Assembly (NCBI GenBank): GCA_026168455.1
Contig: CM047431.1
Location: forward strand, 28,337,569 to 28,401,568
Length of the DNA: 64,000 nt
Source of the DNA: Theocolax elegans
Taxonomy: Eukaryota > Arthropoda > Insecta > Hymenoptera > Cerocephalidae
Direction of reading: 5' to 3'
The translations under genes and the position numbers were made by a program. A model generated the notes under the pieces. It worked only from the letters and a program-made list of their open reading frames with translations, was not told where the DNA came from and did not search any database. Below are positions 8,993 through 19,385 of the stretch, one piece after another (within the stretch, counting starts at the first letter, position 1; each line of letters begins with the position of its first letter).

Positions 8993-11547
8993 AAAATTTC
9001 CTTTGCACTCAACCAGTATTAACTATATTTGATCCAGACTTACCAATACACATATACACAGATGCAAGTTTAAAAGGTATAGGTGCAATATTAAAACAAC
9101 CACAATTAAACGAGAATCCAATAACTGAAAAACCAGTAGCATACTTTTCAAAAAAACTGAATGAATCACAAAAAAGAAAAAAAGCAATTTACTTAGAATG
9201 TATAGCAATAAAAGAAACAGTAAAGTATTGGCAACACTGGCTTATAGGCATAGATTTTAGAGATTTAAATAAAATCATAATTCCTCAATCACAACCGTTT
9301 CCACTGATTGAAGACCTAGTAATAAAGACAAGAAATTGCAGTTTTTTTTCAAAACTAGATATAAATTCAGCATTTTGGTCTATCCCTTTACGAATTGAAG
9401 ACAGAAGAAAAACAGGCTTTGTGACCCAAGAAGGTCATTTTCAATGGACCTGTTTACCATTTGGTTTAAAAACATCACCAGCTATCTTCCAAAGAATTTT
9501 AAGCAATATAATAAGAAAAAATAATTTATCAAATTTTACAGTCAATTACATAGATGATATATTAATATTTTCAAAATCTTTCAAAGAACATGTAGACCAT
9601 CTATCAAAACTATTAGATGCAATTATGAAGGAAGGATTCCGATTGAAACTGTCAAAGTGCACATTTGCACTGGACTCTGTGCAATACTTAGGACATATAA
9701 TTAAACATAACTCAATTTCTCCGATAAAAGATAATTTAATTTCCATAAGAAACTTTCCGGTACCAGAAAATAAGAAAAATGTTCGACAATTTCTAGGAAA
9801 AATCAACTTTTATAACGAATATGTACCAAAAACGTCTCTAATTTTAGAACCGCTGCATAACCTATTAAGAAAAAATCAAAAATTTGTTTGGTCAAAAGAA
9901 TGTCAAGAAGCCTTCGAATACATGAAAAATTTCCTTTGCACTCAACCAGTATTAACTATATTTGATCCAGACTTACCAATACACATATACACAGATGCAA
10001 GTTTAAAAGGTATAGGTGCAATATTAAAACAACCACAATTAAACGAGAATCCAATAACTGAAAAACCAGTAGCATACTTTTCAAAAAAACTGAATGAATC
10101 ACAAAAAAGAAAAAAAGCAATTTACTTAGAATGTATAGCAATAAAAGAAACAGTAAAGTATTGGCAACACTGGCTTATAGGCAAACATTTTAAAGTATTT
10201 TCAGATCATAAACCATTAGAAAAAATGAATATAAAAGCGAGAACAGATGAAGAGCTAGGCGATCTTACCTATTATTTATCACAGTTTGATTTCGAAATAA
10301 TATACCGTCCAGGTAAAGATAATTTAGAAGCAGACTGCTTAAGCAGAAATCCAGTATTAGAGTCTGAAGAAGACGAAGAGGATAAATTGAAGATTGTAAA
10401 CTTAATTAGTTTAGAAGATATTTTAGAGAATCAAAAAAAAAATAAAGAGATAGAATCCAACAAAGACAAACTAAAGTATAAAAATAATTTGTATTATAAA
10501 AAATCAAGAAACAAAGATAAAATTTTCTTATCAGAAGAATTTAGTAAACAATTAATAAAAGACACGCATAAGAAATTTTGTCATATTGGAATAAACCAAA
10601 TGAAAAATAAGATACTGCCGTATTATACAGCAACAAATATATCTGAAAATATAAAGAAAGCCTGTAGATGTTGCGAAGTATGTATACAAAATAAGTCAAG
10701 AAGGCAAGACAAAATTGGGTTAATGTCACACCTTGGCCCTGCAAAAAAACCTTTTGAAATAGTCTCTATCGATACAATAGGTGGATTCGGTGGCTTAAGA
10801 TCTACAAAAAAATATTTACATCTCTTAGTAGATCACTTTACAAGATATGCTTGCATATTGACATCAAAAACACAAAATGCAAATGATTTCATTAAATTAA
10901 CAGAAAATGTACTACGAGACCATAATATTCAAATACTTCTAACAGATCAATATCCAGGTATAAATTCTAAAGAATTCAAAAATTTCTTAGAAGAGAAAGG
11001 GGTTACAATGATCTTTACAGGAATTAATGCACCATTTTCGAACGGTCTAAACGAAAGACTTAACCAAACTTTAGTAAATAAAATAAGATGTGCGATAAAC
11101 GAAGAAAAAAAGAAGTGTGGATGGACAACTATAGCAAGAAATTGCATAAACCAATACAATGAGACCGAGCACACGGTAACAAAATTTAGTCCGAAATATT
11201 TATTAAATGGTGAAGATACATCAGCACTACCAAATGAACTAAAAAAGAATAGAGATTATAATCAACTGGAAAACGATAGAGAAACTGCATTTAAAAACAG
11301 TATAAAATACCATGATTATAATAAGAAATTATATGACAAAAATAGAAAAGAACACGAATTTATGTTAGGAGATTTAGTATACATTGAAAATGGTAACCGA
11401 ATGAACCGAAAGAAATTGGATATGCTAAGAATCGGGCCATACAAGATTTTAAAGAAGATATCAAACTCAATGTATGAAGTTAATACAGGACACAAAAAGT
11501 TAGAATCAAATTTATTCCATATTTCAAAATTAACTCCATCTCCTTAA
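8989..11547 (+). CDS. pol: Gypsy Pol, second part: RNase H, duplicated RT/RNase H, integrase
   Basis: An 852-codon frame. It opens with RNase H (IYTDASLKGIGAIL) to HWLIG, then jumps back to a second copy of RT beginning DFRDLNKIII, with YIDD again, and a second RNase H, this time continuing into KHFKVFSDHKPLE and IIYRPGKDNLEADCLSR. Integrase follows: zinc-binding H-x3-H-like HKKFCH with CRCCEVC; catalytic D in VSIDTIGGF, D in LLTDQYPG and E in GLNERLNQTL; then a C-terminal LGDLVYIENGNR and LESNLFHISKL. It stops just before the PPT and 3' LTR. The integrase copies element cDNA into the genome. The duplicated RT/RH block (block 1 8317-9248, block 2 9249-10181) is unusual. Confidence 0.88.
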   Translation: MKNFLCTQPVLTIFDPDLPIHIYTDASLKGIGAILKQPQLNENPITEKPVAYFSKKLNESQKRKKAIYLECIAIKETVKYWQHWLIGIDFRDLNKIIIPQSQPFPLIEDLVIKTRNCSFFSKLDINSAFWSIPLRIEDRRKTGFVTQEGHFQWTCLPFGLKTSPAIFQRILSNIIRKNNLSNFTVNYIDDILIFSKSFKEHVDHLSKLLDAIMKEGFRLKLSKCTFALDSVQYLGHIIKHNSISPIKDNLISIRNFPVPENKKNVRQFLGKINFYNEYVPKTSLILEPLHNLLRKNQKFVWSKECQEAFEYMKNFLCTQPVLTIFDPDLPIHIYTDASLKGIGAILKQPQLNENPITEKPVAYFSKKLNESQKRKKAIYLECIAIKETVKYWQHWLIGKHFKVFSDHKPLEKMNIKARTDEELGDLTYYLSQFDFEIIYRPGKDNLEADCLSRNPVLESEEDEEDKLKIVNLISLEDILENQKKNKEIESNKDKLKYKNNLYYKKSRNKDKIFLSEEFSKQLIKDTHKKFCHIGINQMKNKILPYYTATNISENIKKACRCCEVCIQNKSRRQDKIGLMSHLGPAKKPFEIVSIDTIGGFGGLRSTKKYLHLLVDHFTRYACILTSKTQNANDFIKLTENVLRDHNIQILLTDQYPGINSKEFKNFLEEKGVTMIFTGINAPFSNGLNERLNQTLVNKIRCAINEEKKKCGWTTIARNCINQYNETEHTVTKFSPKYLLNGEDTSALPNELKKNRDYNQLENDRETAFKNSIKYHDYNKKLYDKNRKEHEFMLGDLVYIENGNRMNRKKLDMLRIGPYKILKKISNSMYEVNTGHKKLESNLFHISKLTPSP

Positions 11548-11639
11548 CTCAAAGGTGGTAACTACTAAGTGGTATATAATAGTCTATATTATTTTGTAAT
11601 TATTATTAGTTATACCAAATTTTTGTACCAAAAATGTCT

Positions 11640-11652
11640 CCAGGAGGGGAGA
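11640..11652 (+). promoter_or_regulatory. Polypurine tract of gypsy element
   Basis: CCAGGAGGGGAGA lies directly against the TGTAAGG start of the 3' LTR, the position used to prime plus-strand DNA in LTR elements. Confidence 0.8.
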
Positions 11653-11994
11653 TGTAAGGAATATCCTTAGTCTATTTGAATTGCGCGCGTGTAGGTCGGT
11701 AAATCAAATCTTTTAATATACCGACAGGTAAAATTTGCAGATAAGAATTGGCACGTGTCAATTAGTGCGGTTAATAAAGATATACCGAAAACAATGAATA
11801 AAACTTTATAAAAGTAATCTAAAGACAACCTTGTGAATAATAACATTGAATGTTGTTTCTTTGTTATTTACAGGTAAATAAACATTATTTATTAAGTATG
11901 TAATTATATTTTGTATAAAATAATAAAATTCTTTGTTATTTACAGAGAAACAATTCATGTATTATTCTAACCTATAACCTATGAACATTATACA
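11653..11994 (+). repeat. 3' LTR of gypsy element
   Basis: 342 bp, from TGTAAGG to CATTATA. It is followed by the CATA target duplication (11995-11998) and then PLE arm sequence. Confidence 0.9.
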
Positions 11995-12644
11995 TATATT
12001 ATAATTATTACATTGGTAACTTACTACACGTCAATATTCATTAAAAATTATAAAAATCCTTTCGTAGTATCTCTGAATCGTTGCACTATGAATTAAAGAC
12101 AAAGTATAATAAATACATATTCACGAAGATAAGTATTGCACAGAAGTTAAGGTTATATAGCCAACATTTACCTCTCCTTTATGTGATTTACACATTATTA
12201 TAAAAATAGAAATCAATAAAATAAAATAAATAAATAAATAAACAATAAATAAATAAATAAATAAATAATTGGAACAAAACACAACGTAGTTAACACAAAG
12301 AAAAAGCAAAAGCAGTCAGGTAAACACGAATGAAAACATGACAGACGGTTATTATATGAGTCATTTAAATCTTATTGACATGCGCAATTATGTACAATTA
12401 TTAGATAAGCGCGCGAAATATTATAATACGGCGCGAAAATTCAAAACTTGTAATTGTATATTATAAGTGTAAATTCATGATAGGGAAATTAATACATGAT
12501 AATACTTTTAATATTTAATTAATACATTATTTTTACTTAAAAATTATTTTTATCAAAACTCAAATCACTCATAATACAATTAATCCGCGGCTATTGTAAC
12601 CTGACTAGAAATTAGTTAAGAACTAAAGGAGAAATGAATATTAA

Positions 12645-15119
12645 CTATCTATAATTTACTTTCATTTTATTAACAATATCATTATAGTGTTGACTAAGAT
12701 TTCTAACATCTTCCTTTACATTTATAGGATTATTTTCTAATTTAATATGAAGCATTTCAGATATAATTCTTTTTCTCCAATTGCATTCCTTATCAACAAT
12801 TTTTACATTTTCAAAATCAAAAGAATGATTATAATCACTAATATGATCATTAATTACATATTGATTGTTTGATTTCTTTGTATTAGATATATGTTCCTTT
12901 ATTCTACATTTTAACTGTCGTTTAGTTTCTCCAATATATGCCGAATTACAGTCTTTACACTTTATTCTATACACTACGTTAGTTTCGGAGTCTCTGGAAT
13001 TTTTATCTTTTGCTCTCAGAATGATACTGTTAAAGTTAGTAGGAATTTTTGGTACCACTCTAATATTGTTATATTTCAAAGAACTTTTGGTTTTTTCTTA
13101 AAAATCAGGTATATAAGGAATACAAAGTGTTGTTATGTAATTTTTATTATTATTAATACGATTGTTAGCACTTTTTTCTTCATTATGTCTTATTTTTTCC
13201 AACCTCTTTCGTATATTATTATGAATAAAATCTCTAGGATAATTATTTATTTTTAAGAATTCTTTAACTATTTCAATATTGGATTCATGGAATTTATTAT
13301 GTGCTAAAAGTATAGCTTTGTCAACTAAAGTAAAAATCATAGCCCATTTTTGAGCTGTTGTGTGATTGGACTCAAAATTTAAAAATCTACCAGAAAACGT
13401 ATTTTTTCTGTACCAATTAGTAATTATTTTATTATTCTCAGTTACAATTAACGACACTTCTAAAAAATTAATACTTCTATTTTTCTCCTTTTCACAAGTG
13501 AATACTAATCTTTGGTGATAATTATTAAATGTTTTTAATACTGATTATTCTAATTTATTTTCTGGAATACACATAATGGTATCATCTACACATCTGTAGT
13601 AAAAAACTGGTTTAAAGTCTAATTTATCTAAACATTCTTCTTCTAAATCACTCATAACTAAATTTGCAAAAGTTGGACTAACTGGACTTCCCATTGGAGA
13701 ACCGAAAGTTTGTTGATAATATTTATTATTCCATTGAAAAAAAGTATTATTCATTAAAAAGTTTACGATACAGATTAATTCATCCAGTGGAATATTATAT
13801 TTCGTTAAAATTAAGTGGTATCTTTTTTCTATGCTCTTTATAACTAAATCTAAAGGAATATTAGTAAAAAGAGAAACTACATCTAAGGAAACTAAAATAT
13901 ATTGATCAGGTATGTCACAGTTTTTAATTTTATCAATTAAATCTTTACTATTTTTGACAAAAGATTTTGCATTATTAACACTATTTGTAATAATTTTATC
14001 AATAAATTTAGATAATATATACGTAGAACTACCTATACTTGATACGATTGGTCTTAGTGGAATATCAGGTTTATGTATTTTAGGTAGTCCGTAAATTTTT
14101 GGTAATATCGTGTCCGTCTGTGTAAGAGAATTATTATGATATTTTTTATCAAAAAATTCCAAATTATTCCATCTTTGCATAATTTTGTAGGTGTCCTTTT
14201 GTAATTTACTTAACGGATTCTTGTTAATTAACTTATATGTGCTTTTGTCTGAAATAAGTTTATCCATTTTTTCATTATAGCTATTTCTATCTATTGCTAC
14301 CGTAACATTACCTTTGTCTGCTAGTGTAAAAAAAATATTACTATTCTGTTTAAGAAAAAATTTTGATTGTTTCAACCTCTGTGCAAAAAGCCTATCCTCA
14401 TATCTAATATGTGTTGTTTTTTTTAAAGAATTTTTCATATATTCACTTATGTTCTTTCTAATGAGATTCCCCGTATCTGGTAACAATTCATTACAATCAA
14501 TCATTTGTTCAATATTCTTTATGGTTTCAATTACATTATATTTATTTAACTCTGTTTGTTTATTAAATTTTTGTCCTAATGATACCGTATCAACTATATC
14601 AGACGGAATATCTATATCTGTTAAATTAACAAACCATTTATTTCTATTAATGTTAATATTTTCTGTTGTTAAGTATCTTTTGGTATCATTTTCATATATA
14701 TTATCTTTGTCTTTAATTTTACATTTATATAACCATTTGAATTTGTTATTATATTTACGGTTTAGTTGATATCTTAATAAACGTATTCTATTATTCTGTC
14801 TAAGATTGTATTCTTCTATTATAACAATTGGTATTTTGTTCATTAAATAAGTAATAGTATTATTAATTTGCTTTTGAATGTAATTTATATGAATGTTGAT
14901 ATCTATTATTTCTAATTTTAAATAATAATTTTGTAACCTACTAATAGTATTATTTATTTTTTTATTAGCTGTTCTACAGACAAAAGAAATATGTTTCAAA
15001 TTAAATATAATATTATTTATGTGAGACGGAAGTATATCAAAACATCTACATTTCAGTAAGAATACTCTCTGTGACTTAGCTTTAATTAATAATTTCTGCC
15101 ACTCCGCTAATTTCTTCAT
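12645..15119 (-). pseudogene. PLE2 RT/endonuclease, minus-oriented copy, two in-frame stops
   Basis: A single frame of 825 codons from ATG at 15119 (MKKLAEWQKLL) to the stop at 12645. It is interrupted only by in-frame TAA codons at 13545-13547 and 13098-13100. The N-terminal ~250 residues are basic and coil-rich. The RT core follows: DRLFAQRLKQSKFF, LADKGNVTVAI, PKIYGLPKIHK, LRPIVSSIGSS, LDVVSLFTNIP, FGSPMGSPVSPTFANL and CVDD in FYYRCVDDTIMC, where other PLE copies here have YVDD. The C-terminus has VVYRIKCKDC and AYIGETKRQLKCRIKEH, a GIY-YIG endonuclease. The full domain set makes this the most complete PLE in the window, but the first stop follows directly after the CVDD region. Confidence 0.88.
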
Positions 15120-15165
15120 GTTTGTAGTTATGTGATGTCCAATTAGAAAGAACATAAGTGAATGT

Positions 15166-16959
15166 ATGAAAAATTCTTTAAAAAAAACAATACATATTAG
15201 ATATGAGGATAGGCTTTTTGCACAGAGGTTGAAACAATCAAAATTTTTTCTTAAACAGAATAGTAATATTTTTTTTACACTAGCAGACAAAGGTAATGTT
15301 ACGGTAGCAATAGATAGAAATAGCTATAATGAAAAAATGGATAAACTTATTTCAGACAAAAGCACATATAAGTTAATTAACAAGAATCCGTTAAGTAAAT
15401 TACAAAAGGACACCTACAAAATTATGCAAAGATGGAATAATTTGGAATTTTTTGATAAAAAATATCATAATAATTCTCTTACACAGACGGACACGACATT
15501 ACCAAAAATTTACGGACTACCTAAAATACATAAACCTGATATTCCACTAAGACCAATCGTATCAAGTATAGGTAGTTCTACGTATATATTATCTAAATTT
15601 ATTGATAAAATTATTACAAATAGTGTTAATAATGCAAAATCTTTTGTCAAAAATAGTAAAGATTTAATTGATAAAATTAAAAACTGTGACATACCTGATC
15701 AATATATTTTAGTTTCCTTAGATGTAGTTTCTCTTTTTACTAATATTCCTTTAGATTTAGTTATAAAGAGCATAGAAAAAAGATACCACTTAATTTTAAC
15801 GAAATATAATATTCCACTGGATGAATTAATCTGTATCGTAAACTTTTTAATGAATAATACTTTTTTTCAATGGAATAATAAATATTATCAACAAACTTTC
15901 GGTTCTCCAATGGGAAGTCCAGTTAGTCCAACTTTTGCAAATTTAGTTATGAGTGATTTAGAAGAAGAATGTTTAGATAAATTAGACTTTAAACCAGTTT
16001 TTTACTACAGATGTGTAGATGATACCATTATGTGTATTCCAGAAAATAAATTAGAATAATCAGTATTAAAAACATTTAATAATTATCACCAAAGATTAGT
16101 ATTCACTTGTGAAAAGGAGAAAAATAGAAGTATTAATTTTTTAGAAGTGTCGTTAATTGTAACTGAGAATAATAAAATAATTACTAATTGGTACAGAAAA
16201 AATACGTTTTCTGGTAGATTTTTAAATTTTGAGTCCAATCACACAACAGCTCAAAAATGGGCTATGATTTTTACTTTAGTTGACAAAGCTATACTTTTAG
16301 CACATAATAAATTCCATGAATCCAATATTGAAATAGTTAAAGAATTCTTAAAAATAAATAATTATCCTAGAGATTTTATTCATAATAATATACGAAAGAG
16401 GTTGGAAAAAATAAGACATAATGAAGAAAAAAGTGCTAACAATCGTATTAATAATAATAAAAATTACATAACAACACTTTGTATTCCTTATATACCTGAT
16501 TTTTAAGAAAAAACCAAAAGTTCTTTGAAATATAACAATATTAGAGTGGTACCAAAAATTCCTACTAACTTTAACAGTATCATTCTGAGAGCAAAAGATA
16601 AAAATTCCAGAGACTCCGAAACTAACGTAGTGTATAGAATAAAGTGTAAAGACTGTAATTCGGCATATATTGGAGAAACTAAACGACAGTTAAAATGTAG
16701 AATAAAGGAACATATATCTAATACAAAGAAATCAAACAATCAATATGTAATTAATGATCATATTAGTGATTATAATCATTCTTTTGATTTTGAAAATGTA
16801 AAAATTGTTGATAAGGAATGCAATTGGAGAAAAAGAATTATATCTGAAATGCTTCATATTAAATTAGAAAATAATCCTATAAATGTAAAGGAAGATGTTA
16901 GAAATCTTAGTCAACACTATAATGATATTGTTAATAAAATGAAAGTAAATTATAGATAG
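15166..16959 (+). pseudogene. PLE2 RT/endonuclease, plus-oriented 5'-truncated copy
   Basis: 598 codons in one frame, starting within the N-terminal third (MKNSLKKTIHIRYEDRLF) and ending at 16959. It carries the same two internal TAA codons (16057-16059 and 16504-16506) and the same CVDD motif as the inverted copy; very few differences are visible between arms (for example TIH versus TTH near the start). The GIY-YIG domain is intact. The 5' truncation point at about 15150 is the head-to-head junction with the minus-oriented copy. Confidence 0.88.
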
Positions 16960-17669
16960 TTAATATTCATTTCTCCTTTAGTTCTTAACTAATTTCTAGT
17001 CAGGTTACAATAGCCGCGGATTAATTGTATTATGAGTGATTTGAGTTTTGATAAAAATAATTTTTAAGTAAAAATAATGTATTAATTAAATATTAAAAGT
17101 ATTATCATGTATTAATTTCCCTATCATGAATTTACACTTATAATATACAATTACAAGTTTTGAATTTTCGCGCCGTATTATAATATTTCGCGCGCTTATC
17201 TAATAATTGTACATAATTGCGCATGTCAATAAGATTTAAATGACTCATATAATAACCGTCTGTCATGTTTTCATTCGTGTTTACCTGACTGCTTTTGCTT
17301 TTTCTTTGTGTTAACTACGTTGTGTTTTGTTCCAATTATTTATTTATTTATTTATTTATTGTTTATTTATTTATTTATTTTATTTTATTGATTTCTATTT
17401 TTATAATAATGTGTAAATCACATAAAGGAGAGGTAAATGTTGGCTATATAACCTTAACTTCTGTGCAATACTTATCTTCGTGAATATGTATTTATTATAC
17501 TTTGTCTTTAATTCATAGTGCAACGATTCAGAGATACTACGAAAGGATTTTTATAATTTTTAATGAATATTGACGTGTAGTAAGTTACCAATGTAATAAT
17601 TAAAATATATGTTTATATTCAATCTTGTTATTCTAATCTAATGTAAAATATGTGTAATAAAGGTAATGC

Positions 17670-17702
17670 CTGAAGAGGATGGAGAATTTCCATCGAAACG
17701 TT
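17670..17702 (+). ncRNA. Hammerhead ribozyme motif, right end of PLE2
   Basis: CTGAAGA (17670-17676), stem II GATGGA/TCCATC, GAAA, then ACGTT with triplet GTT at 17700-17702. The neighbouring TGC and GCA give a short stem I. Same sequence as the left-end copy, in opposite orientation. Confidence 0.75.
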
Positions 17703-17763
17703 GCAATGTAATGTAAACAATACAGTGTGTTTCTTCAATTATCGATACAATACCTAATCTACA

Positions 17764-17776
17764 ATTATTATTTTGA
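17764..17776. repeat. 13-bp flanking direct repeat (right) of PLE inverted dimer
   Basis: ATTATTATTTTGA, identical to 5330-5342; it overlaps the last three bases of the inverted arm. Confidence 0.65.
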
Positions 17777-18059
17777 GCCAATCAGAGCGTGTAAGCCGGC
17801 AATAAAAGGTGCAGTGAGATCGAAATCGGTGCGTGGAGGGAGCGCCCGGAGAAGGGAATACGAATCGAAAACGTAAACAAACTCGCATATTGGTCAATTC
17901 ATTATTTATTGAATACGTTAATATGCGACAAAATGAAGAGAATTGGGAGATTAAAATATGTGCGTGAAGGAAATGTCAAGCCTTATTATTTAACTATTTA
18001 ATTGCTCTACGCATTTTAAATAATTTATAATTTAAGAGGATGTGGGATACTCCTGGAAA
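17777..18059. other. Moderate-GC unique segment
   Basis: Begins with a CCAAT-box-like CCAATCAGAGCG at about 17779 and AATAAAAGG, then GC-rich sequence to about 17900. It could be host promoter DNA, but no transcript or coding exon is evident. Confidence 0.3.
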
Positions 18060-18440
18060 TACCTACTTTACCGGTATAGTCGGTAATTTTGACTTTTCAT
18101 TTTTTAAATAAGAATTAAAGTTTTATTTTGAAAAAGTGCGAACATCAAGCTCTTCAGTTTTTTATGAGGAAGCTCTAAATAAATTTTGAATCAGTAAAAA
18201 TAAATATTTTTAAAATCATTCTTTGGCTTGAAAATTTTGAACCCAAACATCGTACCTTTAATATATATAAAATTTAACGAAAATTTAGCTAACAATCACC
18301 ACAATTTATGTGAGGGTTTGACGTTCTTACTTTTTGAAAAAATAAAAAAAGCAATAAAAAATCTGCTATTACCTTCCCCCACTCATCTAAGATTTTTGAG
18401 AATTGGCGGGTTCACAACATATCTTAACAAATATCATCAA
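18060..18440. repeat. Diverged dispersed repeat, copy 1
   Basis: Matches 19020-19385 in the same orientation, with shared landmarks AACATCGTACC, TTTTTGAAAAA-rich stretches, an AAAAAAAGCAA run and CTATTACCTT. Divergence is considerable. No protein is recognisable; the short open frame at 18228-18470 is not supported by similarity to anything I know. Confidence 0.6.
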
Positions 18441-18935
18441 AAAAAATTATTATTCAAATGTTTTTTGTAAAGCATAAATTTAGTTAATAAGTACAATTAC
18501 TTAATCTTAATAATAAATATACTTTTGCATTATGGACGTCAGTTAAAATGTAATATAAAATTTGTTGCGAGAGATGGTGCCATCACCGCTTACCGAAATG
18601 TAAAATGCATTGTAGTTTTATACATTGAAAGTTATATACATTTTCATGTTATATGCAATCACGTTCATAATTTTTTTTTTTTTTTTTTTACTATTTTCAA
18701 GAATTCTAGAGCTGGTTGCTATATATTTAGAGCTTGTAATTGGTTGCCATATCTAACTTAAATAATTTTAAATTTGTTTCTTTATGTAAATCTCTGTTTG
18801 AGTGAATTTCTTGTCATCTACTAGCGAATTCTCAATTGTTTTAGTAAAACGATACACACAAACCCGAATTACAAAAAATCTGCGAGAAAAGAATTAATAA
18901 ATGTGAAAAATTTACATTCTTCTACTGCGGTAGCT

Positions 18936-18985
18936 CTACGGGGACCGTGCAAGATTTACGGCAATCGTGCGCACGGTCCCCGTAG
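18936..18985. repeat. Strong isolated hairpin, 15-bp perfect stem
   Basis: CTACGGGGACCGTGC (18936-18950) pairs perfectly with GCACGGTCCCCGTAG (18971-18985) around a 20-base loop. It lies between the two copies of a diverged repeat in AT-rich DNA. Confidence 0.85.
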
Positions 18986-19019
18986 ACTATCGAAGCAATA
19001 TTCTGCATTTCATATCGAT

Positions 19020-19385
19020 TTGTAGGTAATTTTGGGTTTTCATTGTTTTATCAACAAATGAGGCTTTATTTAAGTTTATTTCGAACGCCATGCCCTTCAT
19101 TTTTAGAAGACAAATATTCATACAAATTTTCAATTAATTATTTAAATATTTTCAATATAATTCTTTTGTTTGAAATTTTTGAGCGCAAACATCGTACCCT
19201 TTTTATGCATAAAAATTAATGAAAAATTGACTCAAGGATCACATCAAATAATGTGAAGGCATGGCGTTTCGTTTTTTTTGAAAAATAAAAAAAGCAAAAC
19301 AGAAATCTACTATTACCTTTCCTCCACCAATAAAAGATTATTAGAGACATTGAACCCATGATAAATCGCTTCGACAAATACTGGT
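19020..19385. repeat. Diverged dispersed repeat, copy 2
   Basis: Second copy of the repeat at 18060-18440, separated from it by the 18936-18985 hairpin region. Confidence 0.6.

Larger units (their letters stand above)
5536..11994 (+). mobile_element. Ty3/gypsy LTR retrotransposon, nearly intact
   Basis: LTRs lie at 5536-5874 and 11653-11994, both starting TGTAAGG and ending CATTATA. A 4-bp target duplication CATA occurs at 5532-5535 and 11995-11998. Gag and pol lie between in the same direction, and a polypurine tract precedes the 3' LTR. Domain order is protease, RT, RNase H, integrase, the Ty3/gypsy order. The right PLE arm preserves the uninterrupted counterpart of the target (about 17600-17630), which confirms the boundaries. 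A 564-bp and a 933-bp internal duplication make it longer than its parent element. Confidence 0.92.
5343..17763. mobile_element. Penelope-like element inserted as an inverted dimer (PLE2), split by a gypsy element
   Basis: Left arm (minus orientation): 5379-5535 plus 11999 to about 14470. Right arm (plus orientation): about 15150-17766. The arms are near-identical inverted copies. The roughly 680-bp centre (about 14470-15150) is the extra 5' coding part of the minus-oriented copy, so the plus-oriented copy is 5' truncated and fused head to head. Each outer end carries a hammerhead motif. Inverted partial copies are known for Penelope elements. The gypsy insertion at 5536-11994 disrupts only the left arm. 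Confidence 0.82.

Noticed and set aside
15120..15290. Extra N-terminal 57 residues on the minus-strand PLE2 ORF (MSASVKKILLFC...).
   Set aside because: This is antisense of the opposite arm's coding sequence across the head-to-head junction; the PLE start is better placed at 15119.
12645..16959. Alternative genetic code or stop readthrough in PLE2, because two TAA codons sit in an otherwise open frame.
   Set aside because: Other ORFs in the window use TAA as a normal stop and the stops are in a dead-looking copy; ordinary nonsense mutation before the inverted duplication explains it.
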